Source of the DNA: Paracoccus sp. N5
Lineage (GTDB): Bacteria; Pseudomonadota; Alphaproteobacteria; Rhodobacterales; Rhodobacteraceae
Direction: 5' to 3'
Assembly (NCBI RefSeq): GCF_000371965.1
Contig: NZ_AQUO01000001.1
Span: 862,001-926,000, forward strand
Length of the DNA stretch: 64,000 nucleotides
The notes under the pieces were generated by a model, which saw only the letters and a list, made by a program, of their open reading frames with translations, was not told where the DNA came from and ran no database searches. The translations under genes and the position numbers were made by a program. Numbering within the stretch: position 1 is the stretch's first letter; each line of letters opens with the position of its first letter. Shown here in pieces: positions 50,421 through 59,126 of the stretch.

Positions 50421-51869
50421 ATGATGGATGTCCGCCCCGTGGCCAATATCGTCGGCAAGATCGTCGTCACGCTGGGGGCAACCATGGCGTTGCCGATGCT
50501 GGTCGACTGGTGGCATGGCGATCCGCATTGGCAGAGCTTCTTCGAGGCCGGGCTGCTGACCATGCTGGCGGGCGGTCTCGTCAGCCTCGCCACCGCCCAG
50601 GCCGACAAGTCGCTGAGCATCCACCAGGTCTTCCTGCTGACGGCGATGCTGTGGCTGGTGGTTCCGGTGGCGGGCGCCCTGCCCTTCATCCTGGGCGCGC
50701 CGCATGTTAGCTTCACCGACGCCTATTTCGAGGCGATGTCGGGCGTCACCACCACCGGCACCACCGCATTTCCCGCGCTCGACGACCTGCCCAAGGGCAC
50801 CAACCTGTGGCGGGCCTTCCTGAACTGGGCGGGCGGCCTCGGGATCATCGTCGTCGCCATGATCTTCCTGCCGGTGATGAAGGTCGGCGGCATGCAGTTC
50901 TTCCGCTCGGAAGGCTTCGACACCCTGGGCAAGATCCTGCCCCGCGCCTTCGACATCGCGCGCGAGATGACCGGGGTCTATTTCGCCATGACCGCCGCCT
51001 GCATGGTGGTCTATATCCTGCTGGGCATGAACGGGTTCGACGCGCTGGTGCTGGCGCTGTCCACCTGTTCGACCGGCGGGTTTTCCAACTACGACGCCAG
51101 CTTCGCGCCCTTCATCGGGCCGGCGGAATATGCGGCGGCCTTCTTCATGATCCTGGCCTCGATCCCCTTCATCCGCATGGTGCAGCTGATCCGCGGCCAG
51201 GCCGAGCCGATCTGGCGCGACATCCAGGTCCGGGCCTATCTGCGCTGGACCTTCTACGCCATCGCGGTGATCGTGCTCTACCGGCTGTTCTGGCTCAAGG
51301 CCGAGCGCCCGCTGGACGTGATCCGCGAGACCACCTTCAACGTGATCTCGACCTTCTCCGGCACCGGCTTTGCCTCGACCGACATGATCCAATGGGGGCA
51401 TTTCCCCTTTGTCGTCCTGGTCATCGTCGGGCTGATCGGCGGCTGCACCGGCTCGACCTCGTGCTCGGTCAAGGTGTTCCGCTATCTGGTGCTGTTCCAG
51501 GCGGTCAAGGCGCAGCTGCGGCGCATGCAGTCGCCGCACCGGGTGTTCCCGCTGCTCTACGACAACCGGCCGCTGGAACAGGACGTGGTCGATTCGGTGA
51601 TGGCCTTCTTCACCCTGTTCATCCTCAGCTTCGGCCTGCTGATCGTCGGGCTGGCGCTGACCGGGCTGCATCCCAGGACGGCGCTGACCGGCGCCTGGAC
51701 CGCCATCGCCAATGTCGGCGTGATCTGGGGCCCGGAGCTGACGCCGAACGGCGCCGTCACCGACCTGCCCGATTCGGCGAAATGGCTGATGATCTTCGGC
51801 ATGTATCTGGGCCGGCTGGAACTGCTGTCGGTGCTGGTGCTGTTCCTGCCCCGGTTCTGGCGCGGCTAG
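50421..51869 (+). CDS. trkH: TrkH-type potassium uptake channel subunit
   Basis: TrkH is the K+-conducting membrane subunit that works with TrkA. The 482-aa protein has about ten membrane helices and four pore-loop segments: SGVTTTGTTAF (about residues 107-117), STCSTGGFSNYD (about 214-225), STFSGTGFASTD (about 311-322) and TAIANVGVIWGPE (about 432-444), each with the selectivity-filter glycine. ATG 50421 (or 50424) is the start; the gene follows tRNA-Gly on the other strand. No trkA is in the window. Its stop shares CTAG with the convergent gene. Confidence 0.94.
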   Translation: MMDVRPVANIVGKIVVTLGATMALPMLVDWWHGDPHWQSFFEAGLLTMLAGGLVSLATAQADKSLSIHQVFLLTAMLWLVVPVAGALPFILGAPHVSFTDAYFEAMSGVTTTGTTAFPALDDLPKGTNLWRAFLNWAGGLGIIVVAMIFLPVMKVGGMQFFRSEGFDTLGKILPRAFDIAREMTGVYFAMTAACMVVYILLGMNGFDALVLALSTCSTGGFSNYDASFAPFIGPAEYAAAFFMILASIPFIRMVQLIRGQAEPIWRDIQVRAYLRWTFYAIAVIVLYRLFWLKAERPLDVIRETTFNVISTFSGTGFASTDMIQWGHFPFVVLVIVGLIGGCTGSTSCSVKVFRYLVLFQAVKAQLRRMQSPHRVFPLLYDNRPLEQDVVDSVMAFFTLFILSFGLLIVGLALTGLHPRTALTGAWTAIANVGVIWGPELTPNGAVTDLPDSAKWLMIFGMYLGRLELLSVLVLFLPRFWRG

Positions 51870-53344
51870 TTCTGCGCCGCCGCCGCGGGGGCGATGGCGG
51901 GGGGTTCCGGCTGCGCCTCGCCCGCGCCGGGGGCGAAACGGGTCAGGTTGTCCGAGATCTCGGCCGCCAGCCGCATCTGGTCCTCGGGGTCCGAGATCGG
52001 CCAGATCAGCACGAAGCCCTGCACCCGACCGTCCACCACCCGGCCCTCGGCATGGCCGATATGGGTCTGGTTGCGGCCGTCGAGGATCACGCTGCCGCGC
52101 TCGACCTTGCGCTCCGGCGCCGGCACCCAGCCCAGCGCGGTGACGAGGCCGGCGATGTCCAGCATCTCCTGCTGGCCGCCGGGCTGCGAGAACAGGATCA
52201 GCGCCGCGCCCGAACCGTCCCTGGGGCCATAGATAGACAGCGCCCGTTCGGCGCGGTCGAATTGCAGCTTGTCCATCGGCGCCGGCAGCATCAGCCCGGT
52301 ATGGGCGTCCTGCAACGGCGTCAGCCCCATCTCGGCCCGCCATGCCTCGCGCCGGCGGATCAGTTCGGCCATGGCGGTGGCGGTATCGGGCGAGGCGCGC
52401 AGGCGCACGATTTCCTCGGCGATGGCCTTTTGCGTCATCGGCCCGTCCTTGCCGTCGATGGCGCCCTGGTAATGCCCGGCCCAGCGCAGGGCGCGCTGGA
52501 TCTGCTCCAGGGGCGGCATCGGCACCGGCGCGGCATCCTCGGCCGGGGGCGCGCCCAGGTCGGGCTTCGCACCGATGATCGCGATCTCGCCCATGTCCTC
52601 GCCGGGGGACAGGAAAGCATCCTTCGGCACGGCGCCGGCATTGCGCAGGGCGCGCAGCCAGGCCTTGCCCGTCACCTCGTCCATCGGGCCGAAGGCCACC
52701 GCCGAGCGGCCGTTCGGCAGCGTCCACAGCCCCGCCTCGGGCAGGGTCTGGCGCCAGGTTTCCAGCAGTTCCTCGGCCTTGGCGCGGTCGGGGCTGGAAT
52801 CGAGGCGCAGGAAGAATTGCGCCGGCGCCGGTTCAACTGCCGGTTCCGCGGCCGGCTCGGGGGTGGGCTCGGGGGCCGGCGCAGCGGCCGGCTCGGCCGC
52901 GGGGGCATCCTCGCCGGCCAGATCGCCGACCACGGGTTCGGGCGCCGCCGCCTCGCCGCCTTGGGGAAAGGTCGAGGCACTGCCCGCCGCCGGAGCCGCA
53001 TCCGCCGGCGCGGCCGGGGAATCGGCGGCGCCGATGCGGGTCAGCTCGCGGCCCTCGGCCGGCGACAGGAAGCTGTCGCCCGGCACCTTCTTCTCGGCCT
53101 TCAGCTGCTCCAGCCGGGCCGCGGCCGCTTCGCGCGGCATCGGGCCCAGTGCGATCGCGACCCAGTCGCTGCCGGCCGGGAATGTCACCACGTCGGGAAA
53201 TTGCGCGCCCCAGGCGGCGGCGGTCTGGGCGGCGGCCTCGGCGCCGCGCTTGGCCTCGATGCGGATCACCACATCTTCGGCCAGCACCGGGGCTGTCCAG
53301 ACAAGCGGCAGCGCCGCACCGATGACCCACGCAAAGCGCCGCAT
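51866..53344 (-). CDS. Exported SPOR-like / peptidoglycan-binding-like protein
   Basis: The 492-aa protein begins MRRFAWVIGAALPLVWTAPVLA, a signal peptide. Two similar halves follow: WVAIALGPMPREAAAARLEQLKAEKKVPGDSFLSPAEG (in pieces, about residues 62-98) and SAVAFGPMDEVTGKAWLRALRNAGAVPKDAFLSPGED (about 205-241). The pattern is that of degenerate SPOR domains, separated by a Pro/Ala/Glu linker. Then comes a PG_binding_1-like segment, LEQIQRALRWAGHYQGAIDGKDGPMTQKAI (in pieces, about 279-308). The last 150 residues resemble a sensor-like beta domain. An envelope role is inferred; no enzyme motif is seen. Confidence 0.7.
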   Translation of the reverse strand: MRRFAWVIGAALPLVWTAPVLAEDVVIRIEAKRGAEAAAQTAAAWGAQFPDVVTFPAGSDWVAIALGPMPREAAAARLEQLKAEKKVPGDSFLSPAEGRELTRIGAADSPAAPADAAPAAGSASTFPQGGEAAAPEPVVGDLAGEDAPAAEPAAAPAPEPTPEPAAEPAVEPAPAQFFLRLDSSPDRAKAEELLETWRQTLPEAGLWTLPNGRSAVAFGPMDEVTGKAWLRALRNAGAVPKDAFLSPGEDMGEIAIIGAKPDLGAPPAEDAAPVPMPPLEQIQRALRWAGHYQGAIDGKDGPMTQKAIAEEIVRLRASPDTATAMAELIRRREAWRAEMGLTPLQDAHTGLMLPAPMDKLQFDRAERALSIYGPRDGSGAALILFSQPGGQQEMLDIAGLVTALGWVPAPERKVERGSVILDGRNQTHIGHAEGRVVDGRVQGFVLIWPISDPEDQMRLAAEISDNLTRFAPGAGEAQPEPPAIAPAAAAQN

Positions 53345-53430
53345 GAACCCGTCCCTCTCATTGACCCTGCGCCGCCCTCTGCCTAGAAGGCGGCAGACAT
53401 TTCCTGCCAGTTATGCCGAAGGAAGCCCCG

Positions 53431-54393
53431 ATGACCAGCCCAAAGGACAATCAGACGGCGAAACCCGTCTGCTTTCAGGACGTGATCCTGCGGTTGCAGT
53501 CCTATTGGGCCGCGCAGGGCTGCGCCGTGCTGCAACCCTATGACATGGAGGTCGGCGCCGGCACCTTCCACCCGGCCACCACGCTGCGCTCGCTGGGCGC
53601 CCGGCCCTGGGCCGCGGCCTATGTCCAGCCCTCGCGCCGGCCCACGGATGGCCGCTATGGCGAGAACCCGAACCGGCTGCAGCATTATTACCAGTATCAG
53701 GTCATCATCAAACCCTCACCGGCGAACCTTCAGGAACTGTATCTCGGCAGCCTCAAGGCCATCGGCCTCGACCCGATGGTCCATGACGTGCGCTTCGTCG
53801 AGGACGACTGGGAAAGCCCGACGCTGGGCGCCTGGGGCCTGGGCTGGGAGGTCTGGTGCGACGGCATGGAGGTCAGCCAGTTCACCTATTTCCAGCAGGT
53901 CGGCGGCCATGACTGCCGACCCGTCTCGGGCGAGCTGACCTATGGCCTCGAACGGCTGGCGATGTATGTGCTGGGCGTCGAGCATGTCATGGACATGCCC
54001 TTCAACGCGCCCGACAGTCCGATCCCGCTGACCTATGGCGACATCTTCCGCCAGGCCGAGCGCGAATATTCCCGCTGGAACTTCGAGCAGGCCGATACCG
54101 ACACGCTGCTGCAACATTTCAAGGATGCCGAGGCGGAATGCGACCGCATCCTCTCGGCCTCGGAAACCGACGCCGCCGGCCGCACGATCCCGATGGCGCA
54201 TCCGGCCTATGACCAGGCGATCAAGGCCAGCCACCTGTTCAACCTCCTGGACGCGCGCGGCGTGATCTCGGTCACCGAGCGCCAGGCCTATATCGGCCGC
54301 GTCCGCGCGCTGGCCAAACGCTGCGCCGACCTGTTCGTGACCACCTCCGCGGCCACGGGCGAGCCGCTGCCCGCCTTCCCCGCCGGAGCCTGA
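53431..54393 (+). CDS. glyQ: Glycyl-tRNA synthetase alpha subunit
   Basis: GlyQ is the catalytic class II subunit of the tetrameric bacterial glycyl-tRNA synthetase. The 320-aa protein contains FQDVILRLQSYWAAQGCAVLQPYDMEVGAGT (in pieces, near residue 16), QPSRRPTDGRYGENPNRLQHYYQYQVI (motif 2 region, about 70-96) and GGHDCRPVSGELTYGLERLAMY (motif 3, about 162-183). ATG 53431 follows GAAGGAAGCCCCG; an in-frame ATG at 53413 lies before this site. glyS follows after one small gene. Confidence 0.96.
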   Translation: MTSPKDNQTAKPVCFQDVILRLQSYWAAQGCAVLQPYDMEVGAGTFHPATTLRSLGARPWAAAYVQPSRRPTDGRYGENPNRLQHYYQYQVIIKPSPANLQELYLGSLKAIGLDPMVHDVRFVEDDWESPTLGAWGLGWEVWCDGMEVSQFTYFQQVGGHDCRPVSGELTYGLERLAMYVLGVEHVMDMPFNAPDSPIPLTYGDIFRQAEREYSRWNFEQADTDTLLQHFKDAEAECDRILSASETDAAGRTIPMAHPAYDQAIKASHLFNLLDARGVISVTERQAYIGRVRALAKRCADLFVTTSAATGEPLPAFPAGA

Positions 54394-54397
54394 GACG

Positions 54398-54859
54398 GTG
54401 AGCGGCAAGATCATCGCGATCTTCTTCGCCCTGCTGGTGCTGGTCGCCGGCGCCGGCATGTATTACCTGCAGGTCTATTACTATTACCGCGAAGTGACCG
54501 ACCCGCCGCAAAGCATCGCGCTGGCCGGCGGGCCGGTGCTGCCGGTCCGCGACTATCGCGGCATCTATTCGGTCAGCTCGCCGCTCGCCGACCGCGCCTG
54601 CTTCACCACCGACCCGGCGGCGGCGACTGGCGCGCAGGTCTATGCCACGCCGACGCCGCTGATCCCGCCGCGCTGGTTTGGCTGCTTCGACCCGGCCGCG
54701 CTGACCGAGGATCTGGCCGCTGGCCGCGCCACCGCCTATCTGGCGCAGCACGACGTGGCGCCCAAGATCGACAATGTCATCGCCGTCTACCCCGACGGGC
54801 GCGCCTATGCATGGCGCCAGCTGAACGAAGAAGCCGAAGAGAAAAGGACCATCGACTGA
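54398..54859 (+). CDS. Single-pass membrane-anchored protein (DUF6446-like) between glyQ and glyS
   Basis: The 153-aa protein starts with GTG at 54398, four bases after the glyQ stop. It has an N-terminal helix IIAIFFALLVLVAGAGMYYL (about residues 5-24), a YYYYREV juxtamembrane patch, a RACFTTDP segment and FGCFDPAAL, then AYLAQHDVAPKIDNVIAVYPDGRAYAWRQL. I recall the family as DUF6446, limited to Rhodobacterales and found in this place. Function is unknown. Its stop overlaps the glyS ATG (TGATG). Confidence 0.78.
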   Translation: MSGKIIAIFFALLVLVAGAGMYYLQVYYYYREVTDPPQSIALAGGPVLPVRDYRGIYSVSSPLADRACFTTDPAAATGAQVYATPTPLIPPRWFGCFDPAALTEDLAAGRATAYLAQHDVAPKIDNVIAVYPDGRAYAWRQLNEEAEEKRTID

Positions 54860-57075
54860 TGCCCGACTTGCTGATCGAACTCTTTTCGGAAGAAATCCCG
54901 GCCCGGATGCAGGCCCGCGCCCGCGAGGACCTGAAGAAGCTCGTCACCGACGGGCTGGTCGAGGCCGGGCTGACCTACACGTCCGCCGGCGCGTTCAGCA
55001 CCCCGCGCCGGCTGGTCCTGACGGTTGAGGGCCTGACCGCCCACAGCCCGACCACGCGCGAGGAACGCAAGGGCCCGCGCACCGACGCCCCCGACGCGGC
55101 GCTGCAAGGCTTCCTGCGCTCGACGGGCCTCAGCAAGGACCAGCTCGAGGCGCGCGACGACAAGAAGGGCCAGGTCTGGTTCGCCGTGATCCAGAAGCCC
55201 GGCCGCCCGGCGTCCGAGATCGTGGCCGAGGTGCTGGAAGCCACCATCCGCAACTTCCCCTGGCCCAAGTCGATGCGCTGGGGCGCGGGCAGCTTGCGCT
55301 GGGTCCGCCCGCTGCATTCCATCATCTGCCTGCTCTCGGACGAATCCGGCGCGACCGTGGTGCCGCTCGAGATCGAGGGCATCGCCGCCGGCAACACCAC
55401 GCGCGGCCACCGCTTCATGGCCCCCGACGCCTTCACCGTCTCGGGCTTCGACGACTATGCGGCCAAGCTGCGCCGCGCCAAGGTCATGCTGGACCCCGCC
55501 GAACGCGAGGCCGCGATCCGGCAAGAGGCCGCGAACCTCGCCTTTGCCCGCGGCTGGGAGATCATGCCCGACGACGGGCTCTTGACCGAGGTCGCCGGCC
55601 TCGTCGAATGGCCGGTGCCGCTGATGGGCGCCATCGAGGACCGCTTCCTGTCCCTGCCGCCCGAGGTGCTGCAAACCTCGATGAAGGAGCACCAGAAGTT
55701 CTTCTCGGCCCGCAATCCCAAGACCGGCCGCATCGAGGGCTTCGTCACCGTCGCCAATGTCGAGACTCCCGACCATGGCGAGACGATCCTGAAGGGCAAC
55801 CAGCGCGTGCTGGCGGCGCGCCTGTCGGATGCGGCCTTCTTCTGGGACAACGACCTGCGCGAGGCGCGGGCGGGCATGGGCGATTGGGCCGAGGGGCTGA
55901 AATCGGTGACCTTCCAGAGCAAGCTCGGCTCGCAAGCGGATCGCATCGCCCGCATCGCGGCCTTGGCGCGCGAGATCGCCCCGCTGGTCGGCGCGGATGC
56001 GGACCAAGCCGAGGACGCCGCCCGGATCGCGAAACTCGACCTGCGTTCCGCCATGGTCGGCGAGTTCCCCGAGCTGCAAGGCACCATGGGCCGCTATTAC
56101 GCGCTGGAGGCCGGCAAGCCCGCCGAGGTCGCCGATGCCGCCCGCGACCATTACTCGCCGCTGGGACCGTCCGACGCCGTGCCCACCGCCCCGGTCTCGG
56201 TGGCGATGGCGTTGGCCGACAAGCTGGACACGCTCACCGGCTTCTGGGCTATCGACGAAAAGCCTACGGGTTCAAAGGACCCCTTCGCCCTGCGCCGCGC
56301 TGCGCTGGGAGGCATCCGGTTGGTGCTGGGGAATGGGGTGCGGGTGAGAGATTTTCTTTCACTTATCGAACTACAAATTGCGTTTATTCAAGCTCTTGTA
56401 GAAGGTCGAGCTAAGACTCCACTTCCTAATGCGGCATTTAGGGCTTCTTTTAAAGCCGATTGGAACGAGATGTTGGCCGCAGACGAGGCGGAAGAGCCGT
56501 GCGCGCCCGTTCTACATCATCGAGATGTAAAACGGGCTATTCAAACAGCCCACGACCTCCTCACCTTCTTCCACGACCGCCTGAAAGTCTATCTGCGTGA
56601 CCAGGGCATCCGCCACGACATCATCGACGCCGTCATCGCCATGCCCGGCAATGACGACCTCGTGCTCTTGGTCAACCGCGCCACCGCCCTGAACGACGTG
56701 CTGAAGACCGAGGACGGCACCAACCTGCTGCAAGGCCTCAAGCGCGCCGGCAATATCCTCGCCCAGGCCGAGGAGAAGGACGGCGTCGAATACAGCTTCG
56801 GCGCCGACCCGAAATTCGCCGAGACCGATGCCGAACGCGCCCTCTTCGCCGCCCTCGACAAGGCCGAGCCGGCGATCCGCGAGGCCGTGCGGCTCGAGGA
56901 TTTCCAGGCCGCGACCCAGGGCATCGCCACGCTGCGCGGCCCGATCGACGCCTTCTTCGACACGGTGCAGATCAACACCGACAACCAGATCGTCCGCCGC
57001 AACCGCCTGAACCTGCTGTCGCGCATCCGCGAAGCCGGCCGGCTGATCGCGGATTTCGGCAGGATCGAGGGCTGA
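54859..57075 (+). CDS. glyS: Glycyl-tRNA synthetase beta subunit, with an AT-rich in-frame insertion
   Basis: GlyS carries tRNA-binding and HD-like domains of the glycyl-tRNA synthetase. The 738-aa protein starts MPDLLIELFSEEIPARMQ and has LRWVRPLHSIICL, RGHRFM, DDGLLTEVAGLVEWP, SMKEHQKFFSARN, ALADKLDTLTGFWAI, and the C-terminal VNRATALNDVL and RRNRLNLLSRIREAGRLIADF. It is about 50 residues longer than E. coli GlyS. The excess coincides with residues about 495-568, coded by DNA of about 42% GC with nested palindromes, although the frame is open. Confidence 0.95.
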   Translation: MPDLLIELFSEEIPARMQARAREDLKKLVTDGLVEAGLTYTSAGAFSTPRRLVLTVEGLTAHSPTTREERKGPRTDAPDAALQGFLRSTGLSKDQLEARDDKKGQVWFAVIQKPGRPASEIVAEVLEATIRNFPWPKSMRWGAGSLRWVRPLHSIICLLSDESGATVVPLEIEGIAAGNTTRGHRFMAPDAFTVSGFDDYAAKLRRAKVMLDPAEREAAIRQEAANLAFARGWEIMPDDGLLTEVAGLVEWPVPLMGAIEDRFLSLPPEVLQTSMKEHQKFFSARNPKTGRIEGFVTVANVETPDHGETILKGNQRVLAARLSDAAFFWDNDLREARAGMGDWAEGLKSVTFQSKLGSQADRIARIAALAREIAPLVGADADQAEDAARIAKLDLRSAMVGEFPELQGTMGRYYALEAGKPAEVADAARDHYSPLGPSDAVPTAPVSVAMALADKLDTLTGFWAIDEKPTGSKDPFALRRAALGGIRLVLGNGVRVRDFLSLIELQIAFIQALVEGRAKTPLPNAAFRASFKADWNEMLAADEAEEPCAPVLHHRDVKRAIQTAHDLLTFFHDRLKVYLRDQGIRHDIIDAVIAMPGNDDLVLLVNRATALNDVLKTEDGTNLLQGLKRAGNILAQAEEKDGVEYSFGADPKFAETDAERALFAALDKAEPAIREAVRLEDFQAATQGIATLRGPIDAFFDTVQINTDNQIVRRNRLNLLSRIREAGRLIADFGRIEG
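56341..56560 (+). repeat. AT-rich palindrome-bearing in-frame segment within glyS
   Basis: Counting by hand, 56341-56460 has 50 G/C in 120 bases (42%), against very GC-rich flanks. CCCGTTCTACATC (56506-56518) and GATGTAAAACGGG (56524-56536) are 13-bp arms with one mismatch and a 5-base spacer. GGGCT (56534-56538) and AGCCC (56547-56551) form a second small hairpin. The segment is open in the glyS frame and contains helix-forming sequence, so it was either acquired without disrupting the protein or is under odd constraints. Confidence 0.65.
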
Positions 57076-57109
57076 CCGGCTTCTTTCTTGGATAAATATC
57101 CTGGGGGGT
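57076..57109. repeat. Dispersed repeat, family B copy 2
   Basis: CCGGCTTCTTTCTTGGATAA followed by ATATCCTGGGGGGT starts at the base after the glyS stop. Its reverse complement matches 50209-50240 apart from a few bases (CCCC-GGATATTT-CC-AAGAAAGAAGCCGG pattern). Both copies lie beside gene ends. Confidence 0.75.
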
Positions 57110-57122
57110 GAGGAGCGCCCGG

Positions 57123-57145
57123 AAAAAGGTCCGGCGGACCTTTTT
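57123..57145. terminator. Bidirectional terminator-like palindrome after glyS
   Basis: AAAAAGGTCC, GGC, GGACCTTTTT: arms of at least 10 bp with A-run and T-run on the two strands. Downstream (57146-57240) there are further small hairpins (GGGGC-GAA-GCCCC; GCACCCC-GTCGA-GGGGTGC) and no gene. Confidence 0.7.
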
Positions 57146-57297
57146 CAGCGACGAACGGGGCGAAGCCCCCGCGCACCCCGTCGAGGGGTGCCCGAAACGC
57201 GGGCGGGCAAAGCCCCAGGGGCCGCCGCCCTTCCTTTCGCCGCCGCCGCGCCCTATATCCTGCGGGCAATCCGCGAAGACGCGCCGAAAGGAAGCCG

Positions 57298-57381
57298 ATG
57301 TCCCAGAAAGCGATGCAGCGCCTGTCCTTCTTCCTGCTGATGGGGCTGACGCTCTACGCCGCCACCATGGGCGCGGGCTGA
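57298..57381 (+). CDS. 27-aa single-helix membrane peptide
   Basis: A short frame from ATG 57298 follows AAAGGAAGCCG, a strong ribosome-binding site. The product MSQKAMQRLSFFLLMGLTLY then AATMGAG has one predicted membrane helix (about residues 8-25). It ends three bases before the XpaC-like gene's ATG, so it would be its operon partner. Small size limits certainty, but the start signal and coupling are good. Function is unknown. Confidence 0.6.
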   Translation: MSQKAMQRLSFFLLMGLTLYAATMGAG

Positions 57382-57384
57382 GCC

Positions 57385-58344
57385 ATGGCCAGACGCTTTG
57401 GCGGCCGCTTCTCGCCGCAGCCGCGCCGCGACGGCACCGATCCCCGCCCGCCGGCCCGCCCGGCGCCGGGGGAAATCCGGCACCCGCTGGAATCGCGCAC
57501 CCGCTGGGTCACGATCATGGCGATCCCCTTCCTGCTCAGCGCCTTCTGGCAGGATCCGACCGGGCTTGCCCTGCAGCTGATCGCCTTCGGCGCCATCGCC
57601 TCGGGCATGTGGATGACGCGCGAGGGGCTGCAGGCCGAGGCCGCCTATGACGCCCGCCGCGTCGCCCGCCGCCCGGCCATCCCGAGGAAGCTGTTCGGCG
57701 GCATCCTGACGGGGCTCGGCCTCGCCATCGGCGCCTATGTCCCCGGCGCCGAGGCCGGCGCGGGCGTGATCGGCGTCGCCGGCGCCGTGCTGCACTGGCT
57801 GGCCTTCGGCACCGACCCGATGCGCGACAAGGGCATGGAGGGCGTCGATGCCTTCCAGCAGGACCGCGCCCAGCGCATCGTCACCGAGGGCGAGGCGCAT
57901 CTGAAGGCGATGCAGGATGCCATCCTGCGCACCGGCGACCGCCGGCTGGAGGCGCGCGTCGGCATGTTCGCCGCCACCGCGCGCGAACTTTTCGGCCATA
58001 TCGAGGACGACCCCGACCATATCGCCGCGCTGCGCCGTTACCTGGGCGTCTATCTGCAAGGCGCCCGCGACGCGACCGTGAAATTCGCCGACCTCTATGC
58101 CCAGACCCGCGACCCGCGCGCCCGGCAGGATTACGAGACGCTCCTCGACGACCTGGAAACCGAATTCGCCGCCCGCAGCGCCCGGCTGCTGGAAGGCGGC
58201 CGCAGCGATCTCGACATCGAGATCAGCGTGCTGCGCGAGCGGCTGTCGCGCGAAGGGCTGCGTCCCGCCATGCCCGGGCCCGAGCGCCCGATGACCATGG
58301 ACGACCTGCTGATCCCGCGCGAAGGCGACAGGCAGCGCCGCTAG
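57385..58344 (+). CDS. XpaC-like (5-bromo-4-chloroindolyl phosphate hydrolysis family) membrane protein
   Basis: The 319-aa protein has a basic Pro/Arg N-terminus, hydrophobic segments at about residues 45-80 and 95-140, and a long soluble helical C-terminus with DAILRTGDRRLEARVGMFAATARELFGHIEDDPD (in pieces, about 176-212), RRYLGVYLQGARDATVKFADL and TLLDDLETEF. This pattern is the XpaC family, usually paired with TelA (toxic anion resistance), which is not beside it. The hydrolysis name comes from a Bacillus phenotype, so enzymatic activity is not implied. Confidence 0.78.
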   Translation: MARRFGGRFSPQPRRDGTDPRPPARPAPGEIRHPLESRTRWVTIMAIPFLLSAFWQDPTGLALQLIAFGAIASGMWMTREGLQAEAAYDARRVARRPAIPRKLFGGILTGLGLAIGAYVPGAEAGAGVIGVAGAVLHWLAFGTDPMRDKGMEGVDAFQQDRAQRIVTEGEAHLKAMQDAILRTGDRRLEARVGMFAATARELFGHIEDDPDHIAALRRYLGVYLQGARDATVKFADLYAQTRDPRARQDYETLLDDLETEFAARSARLLEGGRSDLDIEISVLRERLSREGLRPAMPGPERPMTMDDLLIPREGDRQRR

Positions 58345-58346
58345 AC

Positions 58347-59126
58347 ATGCCCCGCTTTGCCCTGCTGATCGAATATGACGGCACGCCCTTTGCCGGCTGG
58401 CAGGCCCAGGCCGACCAGCCCAGCGTGCAGGGCGCCATCGAGGCGGCGCTGGCCCGGCTCGACCCCGGCTTCGCGCAGGGCGCCCGGATCGCGGCGGCCG
58501 GCCGCACCGATGCCGGCGTCCATGCCACCGGCCAGGTCGCCCATGCCGACCTGGTCCGCGACTGGGATCCGTTCCGGCTGTCCGAGGCGCTGAACTGGCA
58601 CCTGAAGCCCGCGCCGGTGGCCATCCTGTCGGCAGCCCGGGTCGGCGACGATTTCCACGCCCGCTTCTCGGCGCATGAGCGGCGCTATACCTTCCGGCTG
58701 GTTGCCCGGCGCGCGCCGGTCACGCATGATCGCGGCCGGGTCTGGCAGGTGCAGAACCCGCTGGACCTCGGGGCGATGCAGGCCGGGGCCGCGCATCTGC
58801 TGGGCCTGCACGACTTCACCACCTTCCGCTCGACCATGTGCCAGTCGCAGAGCCCGGTGAAGACGCTGGACGAGATCCGCATCGAGGAAATCGCCATCCC
58901 GCAGGGTCGCGAATACCGCTTTCACCTGCGGGCGCGGTCCTTCCTGCACAACCAGGTGCGCTCGATCGTCGGCACGCTGGAGCGGGTCGGCGCCGGGTCG
59001 TGGCCGCCCTCCCGCGTGGCCGAGGCGCTGGCCGCGCGCGACCGCAGCGCCTGCGGCCCGGTCTGCCCGCCGCAGGGGCTGTACCTGACCGGGGTCGGCT
59101 ACGACCCGGCGCCGTTCCCCGGCTGA
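58347..59126 (+). CDS. truA: tRNA pseudouridine(38-40) synthase TruA
   Basis: TruA isomerises uridines 38-40 in the anticodon arm. The 259-aa protein starts MPRFALLIEYDGTPFAGWQAQ, has the catalytic Asp in AAGRTDAGVHATGQ (about residue 54) and RFSAHERRYTFRL, then a FLHNQVRSIVGTLERVG motif (about 199-215). It begins two bases after the XpaC-like stop and its 3' end overlaps the convergent epimerase by 28 bases. Confidence 0.96.
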   Translation: MPRFALLIEYDGTPFAGWQAQADQPSVQGAIEAALARLDPGFAQGARIAAAGRTDAGVHATGQVAHADLVRDWDPFRLSEALNWHLKPAPVAILSAARVGDDFHARFSAHERRYTFRLVARRAPVTHDRGRVWQVQNPLDLGAMQAGAAHLLGLHDFTTFRSTMCQSQSPVKTLDEIRIEEIAIPQGREYRFHLRARSFLHNQVRSIVGTLERVGAGSWPPSRVAEALAARDRSACGPVCPPQGLYLTGVGYDPAPFPG

